Positions 22,060-30,220 of a stretch of 46,259 nt of DNA are shown one piece after another. The DNA is taken from NCBI GenBank assembly GCA_902785365.1, contig CACZYC010000014.1, positions 1-46,259 of the forward strand, given 5' to 3'. Source of the stretch: an uncultured Ruminococcus sp. (lineage in GTDB: Bacteria; Bacillota; Clostridia; Oscillospirales; Acutalibacteraceae). The position numbers and the translations under genes were made by a program. Position 1 is the stretch's first letter. Every line of letters begins with the position of its first letter. The notes under the pieces were generated by a model, which saw only the letters and a program-made list of their open reading frames with translations, did no database searches and was not told the origin of the DNA.

Positions 22060-24570
22060 GTGAAAAAAGTAACAAGTATTCTTTTGATATTAGTAATTAC
22101 AGTCGGAGTGTTTTCCGCTGTGCCGTTTACGGCGTCTGCCGAGGAAAATTCTCCTCTTGTTGACGTCCCGAGCGGCTATGACCTCTTTGAGTTCAGCGAG
22201 CTTTATAACGAGGAGAAAATTGAGCTCAATATGAACGACAGCAAGGCGGTTGTTACAAATGATGAGAAAAGCGGCGGAGTTATCTTTTCGGGTAAGCCCG
22301 CGGAGATTGAAAAAATTTCCGTCTCGTTGAAGGATGAGTTTGACCTCGGGGATTATACCGCGGGCAGAGTTGTCTTAAACGCATTGCGTGAAGTCAGATA
22401 CCCCTGCGACGCGACAGTTACCATTGACGACAACGATTCTTTCACGGTGCCTGCCGCTCAGCAGAAAAAGGCGGGCGTATGGACAGGCGAAAAGAACAAC
22501 TGCGCCGACATAAGCTCACTGAAGCTCAGCGGTACTCACACCGCAAAGCTGAGCTTTAAGTTCAAAGACGGCGTCGCCGACAAAAAGACCAAATTAATGC
22601 TCAAGAATATGCTTTTTGTCGCTTACAGCGTTCCTGTTGTTGATGTTGATATCGACGAAAGCCTGGGCTCGGTTGACGCAATGAACGGCGATCCTCAACA
22701 TAACACCGAGTGCTACGGTAATATGACTGTAAACATTCCCGAGGGCTACAAGGCTGAATATACCAACGAGGAGCTCACCTCTCAGACCTATGAGATGGAG
22801 TATATCCGCGGACGCGGCAACTCAACCTGGGACAACAAGAAAAAGCCCTATAAGGTAAAGCTCAAAAAGAAGGCTTCCCTCCTCGGTATGGGCGCTAACA
22901 AGCACTGGGGACTTATCGCGAATTACTATGATTATTCGCTTTTGAGGAACAAGTACACATACTGGCTCGGCGAAAAGCTCAATATGGAATTCACTCCCAA
23001 GTGTGTGTTTGTTGACGTTGTAATGAACGGCTCTTACCTCGGCAGTTATTGCCTGTCGGAGCTTGTGCGTCTCGACGAAAACCGTGTTGACCTCGACGAG
23101 CTTGACGAGAGCGTCACAAGCGGTGATGAGCTTACGGGCGGATATCTTTTGAACTGCGACAGCGAACAAAAGGACAGCTTTTTCACGGTAAATTACGGTG
23201 ACGAAGAATCTGTCTCTTACTCCGTGGAATCTCCCGATTTTGACGAAGCCATGGTTCCCGAGCAGTTGGAGTATATCAAGAATTATGTCCAGAGTATTTA
23301 CGACGCCGTTTACAGCGACGACCTTCGCGACAAAAACGGTGTTCATTACTCGGAATACTTAGACGTTGACGCTATGGTGGATTACTATATTATTCAGGGT
23401 ACATCCGACAACGGCGACGCGTTTGGAAACGGAAGCACATATCTCTATAAAAAGCGCGGCGGCAAGCTCTATTGGGGACCGCTGTGGGACTTTGACTATG
23501 TCGCGTGGGTGGCAACGGACTTTGCGGACACAGAGCTCTGTGATTTGTTCAGATATGATAATTTCCCTATGTTCGAGCATCTCTATTCCAACGACAGTGA
23601 GTTTAAGGAAAAATTTGACAAGAGAATTAAGGAAATAGACGACCTCCTCGCGCAGACCGCTGAGGACGGCGGACAGATTGATATTTACGCAAAGGACGTA
23701 TACCTTTCGCAGTATGCAAATCATCAGATAATTTCCAGTGTTTACACGGATGAGACTATGAATGTTCCCGAAGAAGCGGAAGAAACACCACCCCAAGTTA
23801 CCTATGACAGCGAAATCGCTCGTTTCAAGAACTGGCTCAAAAACAGAACAGCCGCTCAGAACGAGAATATCGGTAAATTCGTCAAGGAAAAAAGAATCGC
23901 GAACTTCTATGTCGACGGCGAGTCGGTATTCCTGTATGATTTCTATGACTGGAATCCTTATGAAATCGATATTGACACACCGCATGCCGAGGGTAAGGAA
24001 TTCCTCTACTGGTATACATTAACCGACGACGGCGAAGTGAAGCTCGAGGACTTCTATCCCGACGATGACGATTATGAAATTTCATTCTACGCAAAGTGGG
24101 ATAACGACGAAAGCGGCGATATCCCCGAGCTCAACAAAACAAGCCTCAGCCTGAAAGCGGGCGCTGCATATACGCTCAGAGTTAAAAACGGCAAGGCGCA
24201 GAGGTGGTTCAGCTCCGACACGAAAGTAGCGGCGGTCAAAAACGGCAAGGTAACGGCGCTCAAAAAAGGCAGCGCAAAAATCTACGTTGTTTTGAACGAT
24301 ACGCTCCACCTTGTATGCAAGGTTAAGGTGACAACCTCGCCCAAGCTTTCAAAGAGCTCTGTAACCGTAAGGAAAGGCAAGACCGTAAAGGTAAAGATTA
24401 CGGGCAAAGCCGCCGCGGTTAAAAATGTATACACAAAAACGAAGTACGCCAAGGTAGTTTCAAAAACCACCGCTAAAACAATCAAGGTCAAGGGCTTGAA
24501 AAAGGGCTCGACGCTACTGAAGATTAAAGTTAACGGCGTAGTTCTTAAACTGAAAGTAAAAGTAAAATAA
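22060..24570 (+). CDS. Secreted CotH kinase-family protein with C-terminal Ig-like repeats
   Basis: An 836-residue exported protein. It has a signal peptide (to about residue 27), an N-terminal beta-rich region, a CotH kinase-like domain from about 195 with RGRGNSTWDNKKKPYK (250-265), LIANYYDYSLLRNK, GSYCLSE and the catalytic PLWDFD (474-479), and two Ig-like BIG2-type repeats from about 692 to the end. CotH proteins phosphorylate spore-coat or surface proteins; in cellulolytic Ruminococcus they also occur in cellulosomal proteins. The basic C-terminal module resembles residues 590-675 of the galactanase at 13849. GTG start preceded by AGAGGGAG. Confidence 0.85.
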   Translation: MKKVTSILLILVITVGVFSAVPFTASAEENSPLVDVPSGYDLFEFSELYNEEKIELNMNDSKAVVTNDEKSGGVIFSGKPAEIEKISVSLKDEFDLGDYTAGRVVLNALREVRYPCDATVTIDDNDSFTVPAAQQKKAGVWTGEKNNCADISSLKLSGTHTAKLSFKFKDGVADKKTKLMLKNMLFVAYSVPVVDVDIDESLGSVDAMNGDPQHNTECYGNMTVNIPEGYKAEYTNEELTSQTYEMEYIRGRGNSTWDNKKKPYKVKLKKKASLLGMGANKHWGLIANYYDYSLLRNKYTYWLGEKLNMEFTPKCVFVDVVMNGSYLGSYCLSELVRLDENRVDLDELDESVTSGDELTGGYLLNCDSEQKDSFFTVNYGDEESVSYSVESPDFDEAMVPEQLEYIKNYVQSIYDAVYSDDLRDKNGVHYSEYLDVDAMVDYYIIQGTSDNGDAFGNGSTYLYKKRGGKLYWGPLWDFDYVAWVATDFADTELCDLFRYDNFPMFEHLYSNDSEFKEKFDKRIKEIDDLLAQTAEDGGQIDIYAKDVYLSQYANHQIISSVYTDETMNVPEEAEETPPQVTYDSEIARFKNWLKNRTAAQNENIGKFVKEKRIANFYVDGESVFLYDFYDWNPYEIDIDTPHAEGKEFLYWYTLTDDGEVKLEDFYPDDDDYEISFYAKWDNDESGDIPELNKTSLSLKAGAAYTLRVKNGKAQRWFSSDTKVAAVKNGKVTALKKGSAKIYVVLNDTLHLVCKVKVTTSPKLSKSSVTVRKGKTVKVKITGKAAAVKNVYTKTKYAKVVSKTTAKTIKVKGLKKGSTLLKIKVNGVVLKLKVKVK

Positions 24571-24587
24571 TAAAAAGGAGAAAAAAT

Positions 24588-25703
24588 ATGAAAAACAAAG
24601 TATTTAATTCAATCTTGGCTTTGGTAATGGCGGGAATTATCTCAATTTCCTGCGCGGGCTGCGGAGCGGGCAACACGGCTTCAAGCCAGCCGAAGTCACA
24701 GACAAAGTCAGCTTCCCAGGAAGTTAAGGAAACAAAAGAGCAGGAGCCGCTGTCGTTGTGGACAAAGGACGCCCCCCTCAAAAAAGAGCTCACCGACTTT
24801 ATCAAGGCGACTACCGACAAGGACAGCAAGGATTTTATCCCCGTGGAGGACAGAATCGCCGTATTCGATATGGACGGTACACTCTGCTGTGAGACAGACC
24901 CCGGTTACTTTGACCACAAGCTTCTTTATTACCGCGTGACGGAGGACCCCGACTACAAGGACAAGGCGAGCGACGAGGAAAAGGCGACAGCCAAGGAAAT
25001 CAAAGAGTATTTTGACTCGGGCGAATATCCCGAAGACCTCAGTCTCAAGCACGGCAAGGCTGTGGCTTCCGCCTTTAAGGGTATGACTCTCGACGAGTTT
25101 GACGCTTATGTCAAGAAGTACAGAGAAACACCTATGGAGAGCTACACAGGTATGACTAACGGCGAGGCGTTCTACAAGCCTATGCTTGAGGTTGTTGACT
25201 ACCTTAAGGCTAATGATTTCAAAGTGTACATCATCAGCGGCACCGACCGCCTTATCACACGCGGACTTTGCGACGGAATGATTGACATTCCCTACGGTCA
25301 GATGATTGGCTCGGACGAGAGCCTTGTAGCCACCAATCAGGGCGACGAGGACGGCTTGGATTACACCTTTACAAATGACGACAAGGTAATCACAGGCGGA
25401 GAGTTTATCATAAAGAACCTCAAGATGAACAAGGTCAGTGTTATCGCTCAGGAAATCGGACAGCAGCCTGTACTCGCGTTCGGCAACAGCTCGGGCGATA
25501 CAGCTATGGGCAACTACACTGTCAACAATAACAAGTACAGGAGCGGCGCGTTTATGCTCTGCTGCGACGACACAAAGCGTGAAAACGGCAACACCGAAAA
25601 GGCGGAGAAAATGCTCGAAACCTGCAGGGAAAACGGTTTCACCGCTGTTTCGATGAAAAACGACTGGACTACCATTTACGGCGATAAGGTCACAAAGAAA
25701 TAA
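24588..25703 (+). CDS. HAD-superfamily phosphatase lipoprotein
   Basis: A 371-residue lipoprotein: lipobox SCAGC with Cys25, then a Ser/Lys/Glu-rich tether to about residue 55. The HAD motif I is FDMDGTLC (93-100), motif II ISGTD near 217 and motif IV GNSSGDTAMG near 304, so the phosphatase core looks intact. The layout, with a helical insertion between motifs I and II, resembles secreted phosphatases such as phosphorylcholine phosphatase, but the substrate cannot be named. It starts 17 bases after the CotH gene with AAAAGGAG and may be co-transcribed. Confidence 0.8.
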   Translation: MKNKVFNSILALVMAGIISISCAGCGAGNTASSQPKSQTKSASQEVKETKEQEPLSLWTKDAPLKKELTDFIKATTDKDSKDFIPVEDRIAVFDMDGTLCCETDPGYFDHKLLYYRVTEDPDYKDKASDEEKATAKEIKEYFDSGEYPEDLSLKHGKAVASAFKGMTLDEFDAYVKKYRETPMESYTGMTNGEAFYKPMLEVVDYLKANDFKVYIISGTDRLITRGLCDGMIDIPYGQMIGSDESLVATNQGDEDGLDYTFTNDDKVITGGEFIIKNLKMNKVSVIAQEIGQQPVLAFGNSSGDTAMGNYTVNNNKYRSGAFMLCCDDTKRENGNTEKAEKMLETCRENGFTAVSMKNDWTTIYGDKVTKK

Positions 25704-25711
25704 GTAAAAAA

Positions 25712-25735
25712 GGGGCTGGCTCATAAGTCAGCCCT
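25712..25735 (+). terminator. Hairpin after the HAD lipoprotein gene
   Basis: GGGCTGGCT/AGTCAGCCC stem (one G-U) with CATA loop, eight bases after the stop. No T run follows. The rest of 25736-26068 has no gene and holds a partial TGTCATCC repeat and a heptamer array. Confidence 0.5.
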
Positions 25736-25736
25736 A

Positions 25737-25775
25737 CTGTCATCCTGAGCGTAAGCGAAGGATCTTTAAGATTTT
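25737..25775. repeat. TGTCATCCTGAGC palindromic repeat, copy 3 (partial)
   Basis: Only the left arm and core are present (CTGTCATCCTGAGCG...GGATCTTTAAGAT); the CTCAGAATGACA arm is missing, so this is a truncated copy. Confidence 0.7.
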
Positions 25776-25963
25776 TCACCGCAATTATACCGATTGCACA
25801 AAAAACCGAGCATTATTTTGTTACAAAAATCTTACAAAAAATTCTTGTATTGTTCACGTTTATGTGATAAAACAACCATGAGTTTATATATCGGTGCACA
25901 ATATACAAACTCACGGTTTTCGGATAACAAAAATCCTGTTTTAAATAACAGCAATATGCAAAA

Positions 25964-26012
25964 GCAGTGGTCAGTGATCAGTGGTCAGTGGTCAGTGGTC
26001 AGTGGTCAGTAT
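25964..26012 (+). repeat. Heptamer array of seven units
   Basis: GCAGTGG, TCAGTGA, four TCAGTGG and TCAGTAT. It is followed by GGGAGGGCTTCGCCCACACC and CATTTATAGC, the same tail as after 12567. It is the longest regular array in the window and the only plus-strand one not touching a stop codon. Confidence 0.85.
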
Positions 26013-26068
26013 TGGGAGGGCTTCGCCCACACCCATTTATAGCCGCTAACCAAGTAGCTGATAACTCT

Positions 26069-26096
26069 TTGCTTGGTCAGATATTGAGGGTAAAAT
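26069..26096 (+). promoter_or_regulatory. Probable promoter of the beta-helix gene
   Basis: TTGCTT (26069-26074), 16-base spacer, TAAAAT (26091-26096). A partial inverted repeat CCAAG...CTTGG overlaps the -35. Confidence 0.5.
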
Positions 26097-26137
26097 CCGA
26101 AAACAAACCAAATATTTTAAGAAAGGAATGATTTTCA

Positions 26138-28333
26138 ATGAGAATCACAAAAAAGGCAGTATCCATCATACTCGCGATAATGATGGTTGCTTCCATGATG
26201 GTTGTCGGTGCGGTTTCCGCAAGCGCGACGACAGCAGCGGTAGAAGCATATGACTCTGTAGGCAATCTCGTCGGCGCTTATGAAACAATCGATGCGGCTA
26301 TAGAGGCAGGCGGCGATGGTTGTACTGTTAAGCTGATTGGCAACCTCGATAAACAGCAGCAGATCAACTCTCAAAAGACTCCCGTAACTCTCGACCTCAA
26401 CGGTTATATGATTGATGTTGAAGGCGGCGCAGGTCTGAACTTCAGCATGGGTTACTACTGGAACGGTGATCACATCTTTACCATTAAAGATTCAGTAGGT
26501 ACAGGCGGTATCAACATTACACCGAAGTATACAGGCAACGCGTGTATCAGTGATAATACAGGTCGTACAATCATTGTTGAAGGCGGTACATTCACCAGCA
26601 CAGGCAAAGCTATCTACTGCACTGCTTCCAATGCCACTTTCACGGTAGAAGGCGGTACATTTAATGGCGAAGTTTATGTACATGATACAGGCTACGGTCA
26701 TGGTGACCTCAACATCACCAACGGTACAATAAACGGTGATATCACCGTGATAAACAATGCAGAACTCACTGTTTCTGGCGGTACAGTCAACGGAGCGATA
26801 ATACCAACTGAAGGTTATGATACTGTCACAGTTACAGGTAAAGACACTATTGAAGACAACGGTAAAATCTTTGTTGTTGATGCAGGCACAGCCACAGGCG
26901 CTGTTGCTGTTGCAGGCGGCAAGGGTTATACAACTCTCCAGGCGGCTCTTACTGCTGCTCCCGCTAACTCAACAGTAACACTCGTTGCTGATATCGACGG
27001 TACATCCGCGAAATATTCAGGCGATAGTAGATACGCTTACTTTGTTACAGGTAAATCAGATCTTACTATCGACGGCAACGGTCATACTGTTACAGTTCGC
27101 GAACGCGGCATTGGCGCTTCGTACACAGAAAGCGGCAACGGTGCTGATCTCACATTCAAGAACATCAATATTGTCAACCACAAGAACGCTGGACGCGCGC
27201 TTGATACAAGAGGCTCTAACATCAATTCTCTTACACTTGATAACGTAAAGCTTATTTGTGACGGTTCAAGCGGATATATGCAGGCTCTTACTATTGGAGG
27301 CGATCAGGAGAGCGCGGCTAGCGTTTATATCACAGGCAGTGAAATCCAGGGCAGATACGCAATCACAACATTTAACCCTGTAAATATGGTTATTGACGAT
27401 TCCAAAATCACAGGTTGGGCATGTCTCAACATTAAAGCTGCTGATAGTTCCGAAGGTTCGCACGGTTCTACATTTACTGTAACTGACAGTGAATTGAACT
27501 CCTTGAATCCCTTTGCAGGAGCTACAAACGAATATTCCTTAATCAAAATTGAGGATGATGATATTAGCGTAGATATCTCCGATTGTGAAATCAACGTTAC
27601 AGGCGCAGAAAATAATCAGGCGATTGTTGCATGTGAGGATCTTGACGGTAACCCGACATCCAATGGCATGGTAACACTCGGCGAAGGTAATGTAGTTACC
27701 TTTGATGGCGATACTTCTTATGTTTCCGTAGCTCCCACTGATAGCGATGGTATGGTTATCACCGGTGGCGAATTCAACAATGACGGTGCTTATGATTATA
27801 TTGCTGACAGTTCTTTCGCAACTAAGAACGCTGACGGTTCAGTTGTAGTATCCGAAGATGTTCCTACAACTTTAACAAGCGTTGACGCTTCCGATTTCAA
27901 CCTTGGTTCTAAGGATATCAACAACTATGAAATCTTTGGCTTCCAGATTAAGGAAGGCACAGGCGTTCGTTTTGTAACAGCGGTTAACGAAGGTTTCTTA
28001 AAGGGTGCTAATATCGCTGACTATGGCTATGTATTAGCCAAGGCAAGCGGATTAACACAGGCTGGTATCGGCGATAAGTTCAGCGCTCTTCAGTATAATG
28101 GCGGCAACGGCGAACACACTGTTTCCTGCATGGGTACATCCAATACACTTTCGGGCGATTACGGTAAGTACAGCCCGTCCACAACTTATAAGTTTGTTAC
28201 AGCTGCTGTTGAAAACATGAACGGTGAGCAGGCAGTTGCCCGCTTCTATATCAAGACAACCGACGGTAACGTTTATTATGCTAACTATATCAACGGTACA
28301 ACATACGGCGGCTTGCTCGCTGAATTGCCTTAA
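26138..28333 (+). CDS. Secreted right-handed beta-helix surface protein
   Basis: A 731-residue exported protein. Signal peptide 1-30 (ending SASA). Residues about 35-580 are parallel beta-helix coils rich in Gly, Asn and Thr (repeats of the type VEGGTF, TITNGTINGDI, SDCEINV). Two segments begin with the same YxTIDAAI/YTTLQAAL pattern near 50 and 265, suggesting two helix modules. Residues about 590-731 form a distinct C-terminal domain (NYEIFGFQIKEGTGVRFVTA). I recall this module at the C-terminus of other Ruminococcus secreted proteins; its role is unknown to me. No enzymatic signature is seen. Followed 15 bases on by a 54-codon gene. Confidence 0.75.
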   Translation: MRITKKAVSIILAIMMVASMMVVGAVSASATTAAVEAYDSVGNLVGAYETIDAAIEAGGDGCTVKLIGNLDKQQQINSQKTPVTLDLNGYMIDVEGGAGLNFSMGYYWNGDHIFTIKDSVGTGGINITPKYTGNACISDNTGRTIIVEGGTFTSTGKAIYCTASNATFTVEGGTFNGEVYVHDTGYGHGDLNITNGTINGDITVINNAELTVSGGTVNGAIIPTEGYDTVTVTGKDTIEDNGKIFVVDAGTATGAVAVAGGKGYTTLQAALTAAPANSTVTLVADIDGTSAKYSGDSRYAYFVTGKSDLTIDGNGHTVTVRERGIGASYTESGNGADLTFKNINIVNHKNAGRALDTRGSNINSLTLDNVKLICDGSSGYMQALTIGGDQESAASVYITGSEIQGRYAITTFNPVNMVIDDSKITGWACLNIKAADSSEGSHGSTFTVTDSELNSLNPFAGATNEYSLIKIEDDDISVDISDCEINVTGAENNQAIVACEDLDGNPTSNGMVTLGEGNVVTFDGDTSYVSVAPTDSDGMVITGGEFNNDGAYDYIADSSFATKNADGSVVVSEDVPTTLTSVDASDFNLGSKDINNYEIFGFQIKEGTGVRFVTAVNEGFLKGANIADYGYVLAKASGLTQAGIGDKFSALQYNGGNGEHTVSCMGTSNTLSGDYGKYSPSTTYKFVTAAVENMNGEQAVARFYIKTTDGNVYYANYINGTTYGGLLAELP

Positions 28334-28348
28334 GGAGGAGGAACTATT

Positions 28349-28513
28349 ATGAAAAAATTATATACTTCTCCTGTAGTTACAGTAGAGGAACTTACAAAAA
28401 TTGATGTGCTCTGCGCATCGGTAACGCAAAACTATGACGAGGATGCTGCGAACACTGATAACATAATTCAGGACCTCGGCACACTCGGCGATTTCAGCAG
28501 ATTCTTAGGATAA
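28349..28513 (+). CDS. 54-residue peptide of the MKKxYxSPxV...DVLxAS type
   Basis: A 54-residue peptide starting MKKLYTSPVVTVEELTKIDV then LCAS and an acidic Asp/Asn-rich C-terminal half ending DFSRFLG. AAGGAGGAGG lies just before the ATG and a terminator just after the stop, so it is translated with the beta-helix gene. Short peptides with a basic start, a SPxV strand and a DV(L/I)xxS motif are common in gut Clostridia and look like precursor peptides, but I know of no assigned function. There is no signal peptide and no maturation enzyme nearby. Confidence 0.7.
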   Translation: MKKLYTSPVVTVEELTKIDVLCASVTQNYDEDAANTDNIIQDLGTLGDFSRFLG

Positions 28514-28526
28514 ACTGAAAACGATT

Positions 28527-28554
28527 AACGGCTCCCTTTCGGGGGCCGTTTTTG
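28527..28554 (+). terminator. Terminator after the small peptide gene
   Basis: AACGGCTCCC/GGGGGCCGTT stem with TTTC loop, then TTTTG. Confidence 0.8.
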
Positions 28555-28590
28555 CGTGAAAAATTGTGGGAATGTAAAGCGGGGAGGGGG

Positions 28591-28620
28591 AAAGAAAAAC
28601 AGCTCCCGCAAGGGAGCTGC
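28591..28620 (-). terminator. Terminator of the minus-strand membrane protein gene
   Basis: CAGCTCCC/GGGAGCTG stem with a four-base loop; on the minus strand it is followed by TTTTTCTTT. Confidence 0.8.
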
Positions 28621-28633
28621 ATATGTTCAATTT

Positions 28634-29476
28634 TCATCCGAAGAAATAGTCGTTGTCGTTTTCCGAAATAGTCGCGTTTTTATTGATTTTCGGTTTTTTA
28701 TCTTCCTTGACGAAGAACACATCATCGTCATAGGTGACGTTCGCGTCTTTGTCGGGGGTGCCGTCAACCTTGCCGACAAAGAAGTCATCGTCATAAGCCA
28801 TCCTTGCGGCAGCGGCTTCCGCTACGCTTGTATCATCGGAGGTTTTCTCAAACAGAAAGTCGTTGTCCGCGGTGGCTAAAGGACGGTTTTTGTCGATTTT
28901 CTCGCGGTCCTCGCTTTTTATATAAAGGACGTCCCCTTCTGCCGCTCGTACTATTCGTCCGCTCTCGTCGCGCTCGATATTTTTCGCCGCGTCGCCCGAG
29001 AACTTAACCTTGCTTATTAAGTAAACAATGACAAAGAACACCTTTATAAGCAGGAACACTGTCATACTTATCAAAAGCGCTATTCCGACGGGGGAGTTGT
29101 ACAGGTGGTTCTTTAGCACAAAGAACAGATAGGCAAAGCCAAAGAAAAGCTCAAATACCGTCGCGGCTTTCGGCAGGAGAATAGTAAGCACAATCAAAAG
29201 CGCCATAGCTATCGCCCACATAACCATCAGAATAGGCCCGTCCCAATTGAAATCGGGCTGATAATGATTTTTGTAATACAAGGTGAACCGCGCCAGAACC
29301 ACATTTACGGGAATTATGTAGAGCAGTATCGGCACTATCCTCAGCGCGAATATCGAATACCACGCTCCCATAAGTTGTTTGAAATCGTTTGTCATTACAA
29401 TAAAGCGTTCGGTCTTGTCCTCAATATGCTCAATGTCTTTATTGTAAAATTTCTTTTTTAATTTACCTTTTGCCAA
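28634..29476 (-). CDS. Membrane protein with four acidic-aromatic C-terminal motifs
   Basis: A 280-residue protein of unknown family. A basic N-terminus (residues 1-12) is followed by four hydrophobic helices (about 42-64, 81-101, 103-122, 129-155) and a charged tail predicted to be cytosolic. The tail holds four related motifs spaced 21-25 residues: ADNDFLFE (203-210), YDDDFFVG (228-235), YDDDVFFV (249-256) and NDNDYFFG (273-280), the last being the C-terminus. Such spacing suggests repeated docking sites. The frame continues upstream, but AAGGAAG seven bases before a TTG at 29476 defines the start. Confidence 0.65.
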   Translation of the reverse strand: MAKGKLKKKFYNKDIEHIEDKTERFIVMTNDFKQLMGAWYSIFALRIVPILLYIIPVNVVLARFTLYYKNHYQPDFNWDGPILMVMWAIAMALLIVLTILLPKAATVFELFFGFAYLFFVLKNHLYNSPVGIALLISMTVFLLIKVFFVIVYLISKVKFSGDAAKNIERDESGRIVRAAEGDVLYIKSEDREKIDKNRPLATADNDFLFEKTSDDTSVAEAAAARMAYDDDFFVGKVDGTPDKDANVTYDDDVFFVKEDKKPKINKNATISENDNDYFFG

Positions 29477-29604
29477 AGAAACACTTCCTTCATTTTTTAC
29501 ACTAAATATTTTACCATATTTTATAAAAAAATTCGCTCGAAAAACTTCACAAAAATCACCCGTACAATTTATGCAACTTTCACATAAATGGAGCAACACT
29601 TCCG

Positions 29605-29682
29605 TCAAGTCCTTCTCCGTTCAAATAAAATAAAACAGGAGCACACAATGTGTACTCCTGTTTCAAACTGGTTGCGGAGGAA
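29605..29682 (-). repeat. Copy of tRNA 3' end plus terminator (direct repeat 1)
   Basis: 78 bases nearly identical to 29915-29993, lacking one C. On the minus strand it comprises the last 14 bases of the tRNA (TTCCTCCGCAACCA), the terminator hairpin (AAACAGGAG...CTCCTGTTT) and the start of an inverted T-arm fragment. The 5' part of the tRNA is missing. Between the two copies (29683-29914) no gene is seen: the stretch has a small GGTGTATAGCTACACC stem and a GC-rich segment (CCGCCACTGGCGG). Confidence 0.8.
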
Positions 29683-29914
29683 TACGTATCATCAGAGCGA
29701 AAACATCTGCCTTGCTTGTGAGAGCGGTGTATAGCTACACCTCGGACTAAGTTCCCGTCCAAAATATAGTCGTTGTGCGGAGCGCTTGGAGCGCACTCCT
29801 TCAACTCCTTATTTTGCACAGCGCTTTTGCTCCCTTTATCCGCCACTGGCGGCGGTCGCAACGCTACCAACGGCGGGAAAAAGGTCACGCAGGACCTTTT
29901 TCTGGATCCGCCTT

Positions 29915-29979
29915 TCAAGTCCTTCCTCCGTTCAAATAAAATAAAACAGGAGCACACAATGTGTACTCCTGTTTCAAAC

Positions 29980-29993
<14 letters not shown>
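29915..29993 (-). repeat. Direct repeat 2, overlapping the tRNA 3' end
   Basis: 79 bases matching 29605-29682, here joined to a full-length tRNA. Within it, 29914-29930 (TTCAAGTCCTTCCTCCG) is a perfect 17-base inverted copy of the tRNA T-arm/acceptor segment at 29986-30002. Confidence 0.8.
29932..29974 (-). terminator. Terminator of the tRNA gene
   Basis: AAACAGGAG/CTCCTGTTT stem with inner pairing; on the minus strand followed by TTTTATTTTATTTG. It begins five bases after the tRNA CCA. Confidence 0.8.
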
Positions 29994-30055
<62 letters not shown>

Positions 30056-30090
30056 ATATATGATTGTTGCTGAAGTGTTTCAGCCTTTAT

Positions 30091-30119
30091 ATTATAGCCG
30101 TATTAGAGGGCTTTGTCAA
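30091..30119 (-). promoter_or_regulatory. Consensus promoter of the tRNA gene
   Basis: On the minus strand TTGACA (30119-30114), 17-base spacer, TATAAT (30096-30091): a perfect sigma-A promoter, as expected for a stable RNA. Confidence 0.9.
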
Positions 30120-30157
30120 GGGGTATTATTTGTCGAAGTAAAAATTAGTGATATAAA

Positions 30158-30186
30158 TTGATTTTTTATGATACGTGTGTTAAAAT
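30158..30186 (+). promoter_or_regulatory. Sigma-A promoter for metG
   Basis: TTGATT (30158-30163), 17-base spacer, TAAAAT (30181-30186). The leader to the ATG is about 28 bases, which leaves no room for a T-box. Confidence 0.7.
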
Positions 30187-30220
30187 AATTAAAGTTTAGT
30201 TTTACGGAGGTTTATCGAAT

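Noticed and set aside
25964..26012. CRISPR-like array
   Set aside because: The repeats are 7 bases with no unique spacers, and no cas genes are in the window.
29690..29765. A second, degraded tRNA in the insert next to the tRNA 3'-end copy
   Set aside because: A D-arm-like GGTGTAGCTATACACC and a possible anticodon region can be imagined on the minus strand, but no full cloverleaf forms.
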